DNA of 64,000 nt, taken from contig OX439040.1 of NCBI GenBank assembly GCA_949317995.1, positions 54,470,089 through 54,534,088 of the forward strand, written 5' to 3'. The notes below the pieces were generated by a model. That model saw only the letters and a program-made list of their open reading frames with translations. It was not told where the DNA came from and did no database searches. Position 1 is the stretch's first letter. The number at the start of each line of letters is the position of its first letter. Source of the DNA: Acholoe squamosa. Taxonomy: Eukaryota > Annelida > Polychaeta > Phyllodocida > Polynoidae. Positions 24,513-33,080 of the stretch are shown here, piece after piece. Position numbers and translations under genes: made by a program.

Positions 24513-25091
24513 TAACGTGCATGAAAGGGATTCTGAATAAATTGGTTACACAATGCATATTCGTCCAGACGAGTATGAATGGGACCCATACTCGTTAATT
24601 TCATACACTCTAATTAATTTCATAGTGGTGATGGTTGTGTTCGTCCAGTAATGGTCAGGCACATGGTAAGCTACACATACATGTATATGTGTACTACGTC
24701 ATCATAGGGCCCTATAATACCTGCAAAATAAATGCAAACCCCATATGATGTTAAAAATAATCGAATTAACTAATACAGATTAAACACTGGACAAACCCCT
24801 TTTGAACACCAGAAATGAACTAAAGAACACCATAAAAATATTAAAGAATAGTTATTAAAGCACCTACCAATTTCCATAGAAATAAATGCATCTTGATCAT
24901 CTACTAAAGATCATCTACGAAAACACCACCTAGATTTATACTTGTAACACATTTTCTAATATATTATAATTAATGATCACGAATTCCGATTGTGTAACAG
25001 ACCCCTGGGATGTGGTGGTTGGCCAATATTATCATGTTCGCATCATAGCCAGAGCTGTCTGTCACAAAGTATATCGTAGCTTATAGCCCTA
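24513..25091. other. Non-coding stretch before the retrotransposon
   Basis: AT-rich, with no exon. GTGTAACAGACCCCTGGGAT near 24994 is nearly the reverse complement of a sequence near the end of each 1015-bp unit, so the array and this flank may both derive from one inverted-repeat element. Confidence 0.4.
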
Positions 25092-25251
25092 TGTAGGGGT
25101 ATGGTATTTTACACTGTAACGTTCATGCACCCGTGAGACTCAGACCTAGGTCCTTCGGGTGTGGTGGGGGAATCCGGATGGCAGGTGGCAGCACCTGCCT
25201 CTGGGTTCGTATCCACTACACCAGGGGGCCTACCACTCGTCCGCCACACGT

Positions 25252-25321
25252 CACGTGGCCGGTCTGAGTTTCGCGGGCTTTTCCCCTATATAAGGCTGGT
25301 CCTAGCCCTAGGTTCCTCAGT
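25252..25321 (+). promoter_or_regulatory. LTR core promoter (E-box, TATA, initiator)
   Basis: CACGTG at 25252-25257, TATATAA at 25287-25293 and TCAGT at 25317-25321. The A of TCAGT lies 32 bp from the first T of the TATA box, the normal Pol II geometry, so transcription probably begins at 25319 and defines the U3/R border. Confidence 0.7.
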
Positions 25322-25367
25322 AGTGGTTTACCCACTGCTCAACCAGGTTGTTACCCGAAAGGGTAAC
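25319..25367 (+). other. Two predicted RNA hairpins at the 5' end of R
   Basis: AGTAGTGG/CCACTGCT (8 bp, one wobble, 5-base loop; 25319-25339) would sit at the very cap of the RNA. GTTACCC-GAAA-GGGTAAC (7 bp with a GNRA tetraloop; 25350-25367) follows. The layout resembles cap-proximal hairpins of retroviral R regions. Function is not known. Confidence 0.6.
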
Positions 25368-25427
25368 CGAATGCACTAGCAGCATGTAGTCCTCTGAGGC
25401 TGTGATCGTATGTAACGCAAGCTCTGA

Positions 25428-25433
25428 AATAAA
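25428..25433 (+). terminator. LTR polyadenylation signal
   Basis: AATAAA lies in the 3' half of the LTR, about 110 bp downstream of the predicted start of R. In the 3' LTR the same signal at 38406-38411 would end the element's RNA. Confidence 0.65.
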
Positions 25434-25510
25434 AGCTCGGTTGCCTACCCGGAAACTTTTCTCTCTCTTCGTTATGATTTAATCTAACTTAACGAGACGA
25501 ACCACTACAC

Positions 25511-25525
25511 TGGTGCCGTGACCAG
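25511..25525 (+). other. Primer-binding site
   Basis: TGGTGCCGTGACCAG begins one base after the LTR. TGG matches the CCA end of a tRNA, as required for minus-strand priming. The tRNA species was not determined. Confidence 0.8.
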
Positions 25526-25552
25526 TTGGTCTTCGGGTAAGCGCAGTCAGAA

Positions 25553-28294
25553 ATGACTGAGCTGAGCCCAGTTAGGGGAAATGGCTCAAATCGTGAGCTA
25601 GACTCCCCGATGGAGGATGGTGAAATCAAGTCACCACCCCAAGGTACGGAGTGGAGGGATCCACTAGAACACTACCCTGATGGGTTAGAAGATGTAAGAA
25701 GAAACTTACATCATGAACTGGATGAATTTGGAGACTCCTTATTCATGCCAGGAGGTACTTCGAAACCTGCACCAATGCATAAAAGTACTGCTCAATTTGG
25801 TAAATTACCATTTGAGGTACCAAAGCCTAGTGCAGGTATGTTTGAAACTCCATACAGTTCTCGAATTAAACACCAAAAATGTGGATTCGAAAAGAACAAA
25901 ATGGACGAGCTTGAAGACATGAGAGCTGAATACGAGAAGATCCAGAAGGATCTTATTACACTGACCGGAACCCGAGACAAGATTCTGACTGAAAACAAAC
26001 AGTTGATATCGGAACGTCTCGATTACGATCAGAGTTGTAGACGCCAACAACAATTGTTGTTGGATCAGATGGAGAAAGAAAAGCAAGATTTTCAACTCCA
26101 GCACGAACAGTATCGTGATGCACTATATACGGCGGATCTGGAATACAGAGCCTCGTATGATGAGTTGAATAGAACTAAACAAGAGTTAAATTCAACTCAA
26201 TCGGCCTACGGCAAGTATCAAGAAGAGCTGAAGAAAATAGAATCAGCCTTCAAAGATGCTCGGGAAACGTACCAAAAACAGACCGATGAGCATGAAAAAC
26301 TCAAAGATCAATTGATACGCGAATCCACAGATTTGGCTGTTAAACAGACTAAAATGATGGATGATTATTCCGAACTGGAGGCTAAAGCTATCCAGATGTC
26401 AAAGTATCTAGAAGATACTGGTCGTGCAGTAGGCACTCTTGAATCAGACTTCACTGTTTCAGGAATTGCCCTAAACACGACAAGTAACCAGATGTTCTCT
26501 TTGAGGGGCAATGACGGGGTAACAGAGACAACTGTACCTCGTTATGAAGGAGTAAAGAGTCATCAGGTTAGATTTACAGATAATACCTCTATACCTCTTG
26601 GTCTAGGTACGGGAAATAAAGGGGATAATTCTGCGAGTGGAGCTAAACAAAGCCGCTCGGCAGGAAGCTCCACCTTTGACGGCGGATGGCCACAACAGTC
26701 ACCTTTAGGGGGACCAAATGGCCCGTATGCCCAGTATGGATGGAATCAGTCCCAAACAGGAACGAATCCGTCCAATGGTAACACCCGGAACACGTCCGGA
26801 GGAACAACCGGACGAGCACCCGGAGGTTCCAGTACAGCTGGGGGGCAATCCGGATGTGATCAAGGATCCGGACCCTCAAGCGATCGTTCCAGGAGCAGAC
26901 CCTCTGCCAGTGGGACTGGTTTCAATAATGGAAATCAGTCGTATGGAACAGGAGGAAACACTAATCCCAATAGTGGTTTCTTTAGCTTTGGTGGAAATAC
27001 ACAACCCACCAATGGTCCAGGGCCGGCTCCCCAAACCAGTGGATACACCTTTTCACAGGTGCCTCCATACGGAGCAGGGGGATCAGGAGGTGGAGGAGGA
27101 CCACCATCCGGAGGCTTTGGAAGTACTTATGGTACGAATCCTCCAAGGAAAAAGAGACTCAGTCGCCGAGTATCTCTTTCTCCAGGGTTACAAGCGCTGC
27201 ATGATTCTAATGCAGCGATTGCTAACTTAGGTGTTGATTGTTACAATCAAGGTCTGGACGATACGGAGATCATGGAATGGAGTAAGGGTTTAACCCTTAC
27301 TGGATCCACGAATCCGGCTCGTAGAGTAGCTAAGATACCTACCCCCTTTAATGCCAAGAACCCTTGGAAGGAGGAGTATCAAGGCTGCGCGGATGTCTTT
27401 AACTGCAATGGATGGGGTAAAGCGGAAGCTCTGCCTTATTTAGTATGCTGGTTAAAGGAAGGCGACGGAAAAGGAGCCGTGGAACAATGGAGAGATTCTC
27501 AAATAACAGGACTCTCAGCCCATATGAAGTATGATGAACTCATAGAGATTGCTTCATATTTATATGGGAATATAGTTGGAGAAGACCCTTGGCTGACGTT
27601 CACTAAAAGAACACAGAAGCCCAAGGAGTCTGCCAAAATGTTCGGCTTAGAATGTCAACGACTGTTGCATAAAGCCAGACCTCAATGGAGACTAGATGAT
27701 GAATGCTTCCTAGATGAGATGTTTAAACAATTCATTGAAGGATTGCGGAATCAAGAACACAGGACAGTAGCCTGTGAAGCTTGGAAGAATGATGCCTCTT
27801 TGACAGATTTGTTCCAGTCCCTAGATCATTATGATCGAAAGGCCCGTATCTTTGCCGGGAAGGTACCCCAACGGATGTCAGCAATGATAATCCCGGAGGG
27901 AATACCCGAAACCGATTCATCCGAATCAGGGGAACCTGACGAAGATGAAAACGTTGGGGCCATTGGCCAAGGGAACCCCCGGTACAACCGGAACTGGGGA
28001 AAGAAACCGGGTTACGTCAAGGAGAAAGTGATCACTTCTAAACCTCCTGTGACTCAACCCGATACCAAACCCACGACGGGTCCTTCTTTATCAGAGGACC
28101 TGGTTAACAATTTGGTAAAGAAGATTACTGAAAATCTTAGGAGGCCTAAGCCTGATAGGACTGTTGTGACATGCTTCCGATGTCAGGAAACTGGGCATTA
28201 TGCTGCCGAGTGTGAGGCAGATAAGCCAGTTTATAGAAACACTCGTTACCGGAGCAATCCGGGTAAGGAGGACTCAGTGAAGAAGGAAAACTGA
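25553..28294 (+). CDS. gag: Gag polyprotein of the Ty3/gypsy element
   Basis: A 913-residue intact frame forming the structural protein of the particle. A charged, predicted coiled-coil region spans about residues 116-287 and a Gly/Ser/Asn-rich disordered region 356-526, followed by a basic patch (PPRKKRLSRR, ~532). A retrotransposon Gag-type helical domain lies at about 606-746 (motifs WLTFTKRTQKPKE, FIEGLRNQEHRTV). A single CCHC zinc knuckle C-x2-C-x4-H-x4-C is at C874-C887 near the C-terminus. The start at 25553 is the first ATG after the primer-binding site, 16 bases past a donor-like GGTAAGC. At over 900 residues it is long for Ty3/gypsy gag, mainly because of the N-terminal coiled coil and low-complexity insert. 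The stop (28292-28294) overlaps the pol frame. Confidence 0.93.
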   Translation: MTELSPVRGNGSNRELDSPMEDGEIKSPPQGTEWRDPLEHYPDGLEDVRRNLHHELDEFGDSLFMPGGTSKPAPMHKSTAQFGKLPFEVPKPSAGMFETPYSSRIKHQKCGFEKNKMDELEDMRAEYEKIQKDLITLTGTRDKILTENKQLISERLDYDQSCRRQQQLLLDQMEKEKQDFQLQHEQYRDALYTADLEYRASYDELNRTKQELNSTQSAYGKYQEELKKIESAFKDARETYQKQTDEHEKLKDQLIRESTDLAVKQTKMMDDYSELEAKAIQMSKYLEDTGRAVGTLESDFTVSGIALNTTSNQMFSLRGNDGVTETTVPRYEGVKSHQVRFTDNTSIPLGLGTGNKGDNSASGAKQSRSAGSSTFDGGWPQQSPLGGPNGPYAQYGWNQSQTGTNPSNGNTRNTSGGTTGRAPGGSSTAGGQSGCDQGSGPSSDRSRSRPSASGTGFNNGNQSYGTGGNTNPNSGFFSFGGNTQPTNGPGPAPQTSGYTFSQVPPYGAGGSGGGGGPPSGGFGSTYGTNPPRKKRLSRRVSLSPGLQALHDSNAAIANLGVDCYNQGLDDTEIMEWSKGLTLTGSTNPARRVAKIPTPFNAKNPWKEEYQGCADVFNCNGWGKAEALPYLVCWLKEGDGKGAVEQWRDSQITGLSAHMKYDELIEIASYLYGNIVGEDPWLTFTKRTQKPKESAKMFGLECQRLLHKARPQWRLDDECFLDEMFKQFIEGLRNQEHRTVACEAWKNDASLTDLFQSLDHYDRKARIFAGKVPQRMSAMIIPEGIPETDSSESGEPDEDENVGAIGQGNPRYNRNWGKKPGYVKEKVITSKPPVTQPDTKPTTGPSLSEDLVNNLVKKITENLRRPKPDRTVVTCFRCQETGHYAAECEADKPVYRNTRYRSNPGKEDSVKKEN

Positions 28295-31200
28295 GAGGGG
28301 GTGTCCACAATGGCAACCGGATTACCCCCAGAGTGAGTGATTGCCATGACTGCCAGCCTATCGCAGCTTGCGGTACTGGCAAGAATCCTCTAGCGATTTC
28401 GCCCAGCAGTGAAGCTAAGGAGCCTGATCAGTTCCTTACTCATGAGGCTGGGGAGACTGATAGTACACCAGGTGTCAAGACCCGGCAGAAGAACACAGAG
28501 GGGAAACCCGATATCAGTCCAGAGGGAGCGGCCAATGAGTTGGCCAGGGTGGGGTGTGCCCAGTTCCCCCCGGGTCATCCTTGTCTCGAATTCTTAAAGG
28601 GATGTGGATTTGACCTCGGCGCTAAGACGGAACTTGCTAAGTATGCAAGTAGTCCTACCTACTTGAAAGGTAGGAGGTGGTACGCAGTTGTATCTGTGAG
28701 TGGTAGATCCGCTGAGTTTCTTGTCGATACGGGTGCTAGCCACTCCTGTATTGCTAAGAGATTCTACGATCTTTTGCCTACGAATCATGAAACTTTCACA
28801 ACGGAAGGAAATGCTCGTACGGCCGACGGTAGCATGATACAAACGTTCGGTAGAACATGTATGAGGTTCAGTCTACAGGAAGATAAGGACTTCATCCTTA
28901 CCCCTACTGTGGCGAACATCGCGGATGATGGTATACTCGGTCTGGATTTTGCTGCATTATATGGAGCAAGGTTAGATTCCCAGAGGGGAATATTGGAAGT
29001 GAGAGACCCGTACCATCTCGAAGTACAATGTGTACTTAGGCAAGTAAGCAGTGTAGCCAGTGTAGCCCAGACTGTTAAGATACCACCAGGCACAGCCTGT
29101 GATGTCTTATGTCGAGCGGACAGACAGTTTTCAGGAAAAACTGGAGTTGTAGAGCCAGACATGGCCATGTTGTCAAGTATCGGATTGGAATCCGCTGATG
29201 TTCTAGTAGCTAACGCTGCTTGGACGGTGGTTCCTATATCCAATACCGGTAACAAGACTGTCTATGTACAGAAGGATACGATCCTTGGATCGGTTGTCTT
29301 ATCCGAATTGATAGAAGACTGTAAACATGTTTCGGCACCCGGAGCCCCTTCCTCACCCGAAAGGAGCCCGGAACTAGACACTCTAGTAGCCGAAAGCCAT
29401 GTAGAAAGTGATGAACAACGTGAAGCTCTAACTGACTTGTTGTACAAGTACCGTAAAGCTTTTGCAGCACCGAGTGAACAATTGGGGCGTACCGATAAAG
29501 TACTGCATACGATTGACACTGGTGAGAATGAACCTTTTAAGATTCCTTATAGAAGACTCCCACTAGCCAAAAAAAAGGTAGCTGAGGAGGAGATAGCTAA
29601 AATGCTTGAACAGGATGTAATAATTCCATCAACCAGTCCTTGGTCTAGCCCTGTGTGCATGGTGACCAAGAAAGATGGTAGCATCCGTTTCTGCATAGAT
29701 TACCGGAAATTGAATGGTATGACCAAGAAGAATTCATATCCCTTACCACGGATCGATGAGACTATAGACTCCCTTGGAGGTAAGCAATGGTATTGCTCTC
29801 TAGACTTACAATCCGGGTACTGGCAAGTGGGTATGCATCCGAAAGATATGGAGAAGACGGCCTTTTCCAGTCATATTGGATTATTCCAGTATAATGTGAT
29901 GCCGTTTGGATTGTGCAATGCACCGGCGACATTTGAAGCCATGATGGAAACTTTATTAAGTGACCTTTTATGGAAGAAATGTCTCGTCTATCTAGACGAT
30001 GTGATTGTCTTTGGAAAGACATACGAAGAATGCTTGGAAAATTTAGGTATGGTCCTGGAAAGGATCATAACTAATGGTTTGAAGCTGAAACCCAAGAAGT
30101 GCGATCTTTTCAAAAGATCTATTAATTACTTGGGGCGAATAATCTCGAATGAAGGGATTAAAGCCGATCCGGAGAAACTGGATGCCGTGTCAAATTGGCA
30201 AGCACCCACGAATGCGAAAGAAGTTAGGTCCTTCCTCGGATTCTGTTCCTACTACCGGGACTTTATCCCAGGATATTCAAGGGTTGCCTTTCCTATCCAG
30301 AGTTTGTCCCACTGGACACCCGGGATCAGAAAGGAACGATTCCCTTGGGGACCCGAGCAAGACGAGGCCTTTATGAAAATAAAGGATTTGTTTGCTATCA
30401 CACCTGTGTTGAGATACCCCACGGAGAATGATCATTTCATTCTAGATACTGATGCTAGTAATGAAAGCATAGGAGCCGCCCTTTCTCAGGTCCAGGATGG
30501 GGTCGAAGTTCCTATAGCCTTCGCTAGTAACACGTTGAGTAAATCTCAAAGAAACTATTGTACCACTAAACGTGAGTTGTTGGCTGTGGTGGTCTATACG
30601 AAGAAGTTCAAGCACTTTTTGTGGGGGAGTGATTTCACTCTACGGACTGATCACTCTTCCCTCAGATGGTTATTGAACTTCAAAGATGCAGAGGGGATGA
30701 TAGGTCGCTGGTTAGCGCACCTATCCGAATTCGGTCTAAATCACAGCCAGATTGAACACCGAGCCGGGGCAAAGCATTTGAATGCAGATGCTTTGTCTAG
30801 AATCCCAGTGAGGAAATGTGCAAATGCTGAGTGCACTGATTGTGGAGCACACAATGCTGTGTTGGCAGGGGTTCGAGTTCCATTCGAAACCCATCCGGAA
30901 CATGTCTTGAATTGGTCCTTGGAGACCATCAGGCAGTTCCAGAAGTCTGATGCAGTCACATCACGTTTGATTAAATTCCTTAATCAGGGTATCTGTCCCC
31001 CAAGACCCGTAGTGTCATTGGAGAACAGAGAGATGAGACGATTCTTAGCTCAATGGGCCGAGCTAAAAGTCCGGGATGGTATTCTGTTTCGATGGAAGAA
31101 CCATTCTAATAGGAACAAAACCTTGCAAGTTGTCATACCTAGTGCTATGCGACGAGATATTATGTATTTCTGTCATGGACATAGAACTAGTGGGCACTTT

Positions 31201-32526
31201 GGAAAGAAAAGGTCTCTAGAACGTCTGACCAGACGATACTATTGGCCCGGCATGAGTACAGATCTCACCCGATGGGTGGAGACCTGTCCCGAGTGCTGTA
31301 AGAACAAACCAGGACCCGGGTTAGGCAAGCTGCCATTATCCCAGGAACTGTTTGGTGTAAGGTTTGCTAGAATAGCTGTTGACATTATTAGTGGGATTCC
31401 CCCCACTCCTAGTGGCAACACGTGTATGATGGTCGTGTCTGATTATTATACCAAGTACACCCGAGTGTTCCCTTTACCGGATCATAAGGCTGTTACTTGT
31501 GCTATGGCCTTTGTAAAAGGGTGGGTGCTGCACCTAGGTGTCCCACTCATGTTACATAGTGACCAAGGCAGAGAATTTGAGTCTAGTCTGTGGCAGGAGA
31601 TGTGTAATTGTCTGGCGATCTGCAAGACAAGAACTAATCCCTATAGACCACAGAGCGATGGACAAGTAGAGAGATTCAATAGGACTTTGATCCAAGTATT
31701 GAAGTCTCTGGTAAATGAGCAGATGGATGATTGGGATGAACAATGTGAATTCGTGGTACATGCCTATAATGGCACTGTGCATTCGAGCACAAACTGTTCT
31801 CCTAATCTCCTCGTTTTTGGAGAGGATTTGATTATGCCAGCCGATTTGGTGTTCGGCGTAATAAGAATGAATCCGGAAGCCCCTTGCCAGGTGATGTTTG
31901 TAGAATCCCTACGGGATAATTTCAAACAAGCCTATGAGAGGGTTAGAGACGAGTTGCAGAAAACTGCGCGTTGGCAGAAAGTTGGCTATGACACAGGTCT
32001 AAAAGCTAGATTTTTTAATCTAGGGGATAGAGTACTGCGTCTACACCAACCTCTAGCTAACCTGAAATTAGCCAGTAATTGGGATGGACCTTTCACTATA
32101 ACTCAGGTTATTAGTGATTGCACAGTGATTATTAAATCACAGCTTGGTAAATGTTACAAGTCAAATGTAGCGAGACTACGCCCATGGAGGGGGAGGGATA
32201 CCTCCACCGAAATGTACGGCGATGGTCTATTGGAAGTAATGGAACAGAGTCGTGTTAAGCAACTCGAAGTGGTACCGACCCGAAAGCGAGGACCCGGGCG
32301 GCCACGGAAGGTTGCAGACCCGAAGAGGGTGGTGCCCCCTGTCGTAACATCCGGAAAGCAGGGGAAGATACAAAAAGTCTCGGCAGGCGCAGGTAAAAAT
32401 AAGAGGAAAGGTCCCTCTAAGGCTAAGAAGACCTTGGAAAAGGCTCTTATGGATACCAGGTCAATAAAAGAGGCCTCAAAACCTCTTAGACGCAGTCCAA
32501 GGTTGCTACAGACTGCCGTAACCTAG
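28267..32526 (+). CDS. pol: Pol polyprotein (protease, reverse transcriptase, RNase H, integrase)
   Basis: The frame is open from 28267 and overlaps gag by 28 nt in the -1 frame. It has no convincing ATG start, so expression as Gag-Pol by -1 frameshifting is likely (inferred). Counting from the codon at 28333: protease active site DTGAS at 132; RT with FCIDYRKLN and the YLDD catalytic motif at 553-556; RNase H with DTDAS near 705; an H2C2 integrase zinc domain (HRTSGH...CPEC) near 950-990; integrase core D1017, D1077, E1113 with D35E spacing; and a GPF motif near 1252. Catalytic residues are all present. The last ~85 residues are very basic and include an AT-hook-like core RGPGRPRK. The product would copy the element's RNA to cDNA and integrate it. 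Confidence 0.97.
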   Translation, partial: GGLSEEGKLRGGVHNGNRITPRVSDCHDCQPIAACGTGKNPLAISPSSEAKEPDQFLTHEAGETDSTPGVKTRQKNTEGKPDISPEGAANELARVGCAQFPPGHPCLEFLKGCGFDLGAKTELAKYASSPTYLKGRRWYAVVSVSGRSAEFLVDTGASHSCIAKRFYDLLPTNHETFTTEGNARTADGSMIQTFGRTCMRFSLQEDKDFILTPTVANIADDGILGLDFAALYGARLDSQRGILEVRDPYHLEVQCVLRQVSSVASVAQTVKIPPGTACDVLCRADRQFSGKTGVVEPDMAMLSSIGLESADVLVANAAWTVVPISNTGNKTVYVQKDTILGSVVLSELIEDCKHVSAPGAPSSPERSPELDTLVAESHVESDEQREALTDLLYKYRKAFAAPSEQLGRTDKVLHTIDTGENEPFKIPYRRLPLAKKKVAEEEIAKMLEQDVIIPSTSPWSSPVCMVTKKDGSIRFCIDYRKLNGMTKKNSYPLPRIDETIDSLGGKQWYCSLDLQSGYWQVGMHPKDMEKTAFSSHIGLFQYNVMPFGLCNAPATFEAMMETLLSDLLWKKCLVYLDDVIVFGKTYEECLENLGMVLERIITNGLKLKPKKCDLFKRSINYLGRIISNEGIKADPEKLDAVSNWQAPTNAKEVRSFLGFCSYYRDFIPGYSRVAFPIQSLSHWTPGIRKERFPWGPEQDEAFMKIKDLFAITPVLRYPTENDHFILDTDASNESIGAALSQVQDGVEVPIAFASNTLSKSQRNYCTTKRELLAVVVYTKKFKHFLWGSDFTLRTDHSSLRWLLNFKDAEGMIGRWLAHLSEFGLNHSQIEHRAGAKHLNADALSRIPVRKCANAECTDCGAHNAVLAGVRVPFETHPEHVLNWSLETIRQFQKSDAVTSRLIKFLNQGICPPRPVVSLENREMRRFLAQWAELKVRDGILFRWKNHSNRNKTLQVVIPSAMRRDIMYFCHGHRTSGHFGKKRSLERLTRRYYWPGMSTDLTRWVETCPECCKNKPGPGLGKLPLSQELFGVRFARIAVDIISGIPPTPSGNTCMMVVSDYYTKYTRVFPLPDHKAVTCAMAFVKGWVLHLGVPLMLHSDQGREFESSLWQEMCNCLAICKTRTNPYRPQSDGQVERFNRTLIQVLKSLVNEQMDDWDEQCEFVVHAYNGTVHSSTNCSPNLLVFGEDLIMPADLVFGVIRMNPEAPCQVMFVESLRDNFKQAYERVRDELQKTARWQKVGYDTGLKARFFNLGDRVLRLHQPLANLKLASNWDGPFTITQVISDCTVIIKSQLGKCYKSNVARLRPWRGRDTSTEMYGDGLLEVMEQSRVKQLEVVPTRKRGPGRPRKVADPKRVVPPVVTSGKQGKIQKVSAGAGKNKRKGPSKAKKTLEKALMDTRSIKEASKPLRRSPRLLQTAVT

Positions 32527-33080
32527 CCTGTTAACACAACGAGTGTGTTGTCCTGTACTGTGTACTGTTATATGTTGTAACCTAGTTCAATGTATATTTG
32601 AGCCGGTCAAGAGTCTCTGGAAAAGGTCCTATGACAATGAACCCATGGTTTTGGACGGATAATCCGGTGGATATGCTTATGCTATCCATAAACTCCAGAA
32701 TACCTAGCGAATTGTCATAGTCGAACCCTGAGTACGGACGGACGACCGATCGGGTATTGTATTGTTTTTATGTAAGGGCGCGTGACCTAATTAAGGGCAC
32801 GCGGGAAAGTTGTTGACCCATTTTCGAATGGTCACGTGAGGCGCCGGTTTGATCATGCGCAGCGATTCAAGTTCGAGTATCCCGCCATATTGTCTTATTC
32901 CTGCGAAGGAAGAAGACGTGGCCGAGGGTGGTCTTGCTCTTGTTGGAGTCTGATAGCCCGTGACAGCCATATTCCGAGGTGTGCCCTCGTTAAAAGGCAC
33001 CCGCCTTTCACTGGGTAAGCAGTACTCACTGCTTATCCGGTGGATTGGGATATTTTATCCCCGAACAGCCACTTCTGTCG
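32527..33080 (+). promoter_or_regulatory. pol-ORF3 spacer with promoter-like elements and a 16-bp hairpin
   Basis: Between pol and ORF3 lie CACGTG (32833-32838), a TATA-like TTAAAAGG (32990-32997) and a near-perfect hairpin at 33008-33043 (16-bp stem with three wobbles, loop ACTC) ending 37 bp before the ORF3 ATG. The LTR has the same order: CACGTG, TATA box ending AAGGC, then a cap-proximal hairpin ending CACTGCT. An internal promoter for ORF3 is therefore plausible. A T-rich acceptor-like site (GTTTTTATGTAAG, ~32775) leaves splicing from the 5' leader as an alternative. Confidence 0.5.

Larger units (their letters stand above)
25092..25509 (+). repeat. 5' LTR
   Basis: Begins TG and ends CA. 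It contains an E-box CACGTG (25252), TATATAA (25287-25293), an initiator-like TCAGT (25317-25321) placed about 30 bp downstream, and AATAAA (25428-25433). By sight it is identical to the 3' copy. Confidence 0.97.

Noticed and set aside
26718..27230. 170-codon frame overlapping gag
   Set aside because: It is a shifted reading of the low-complexity part of gag.
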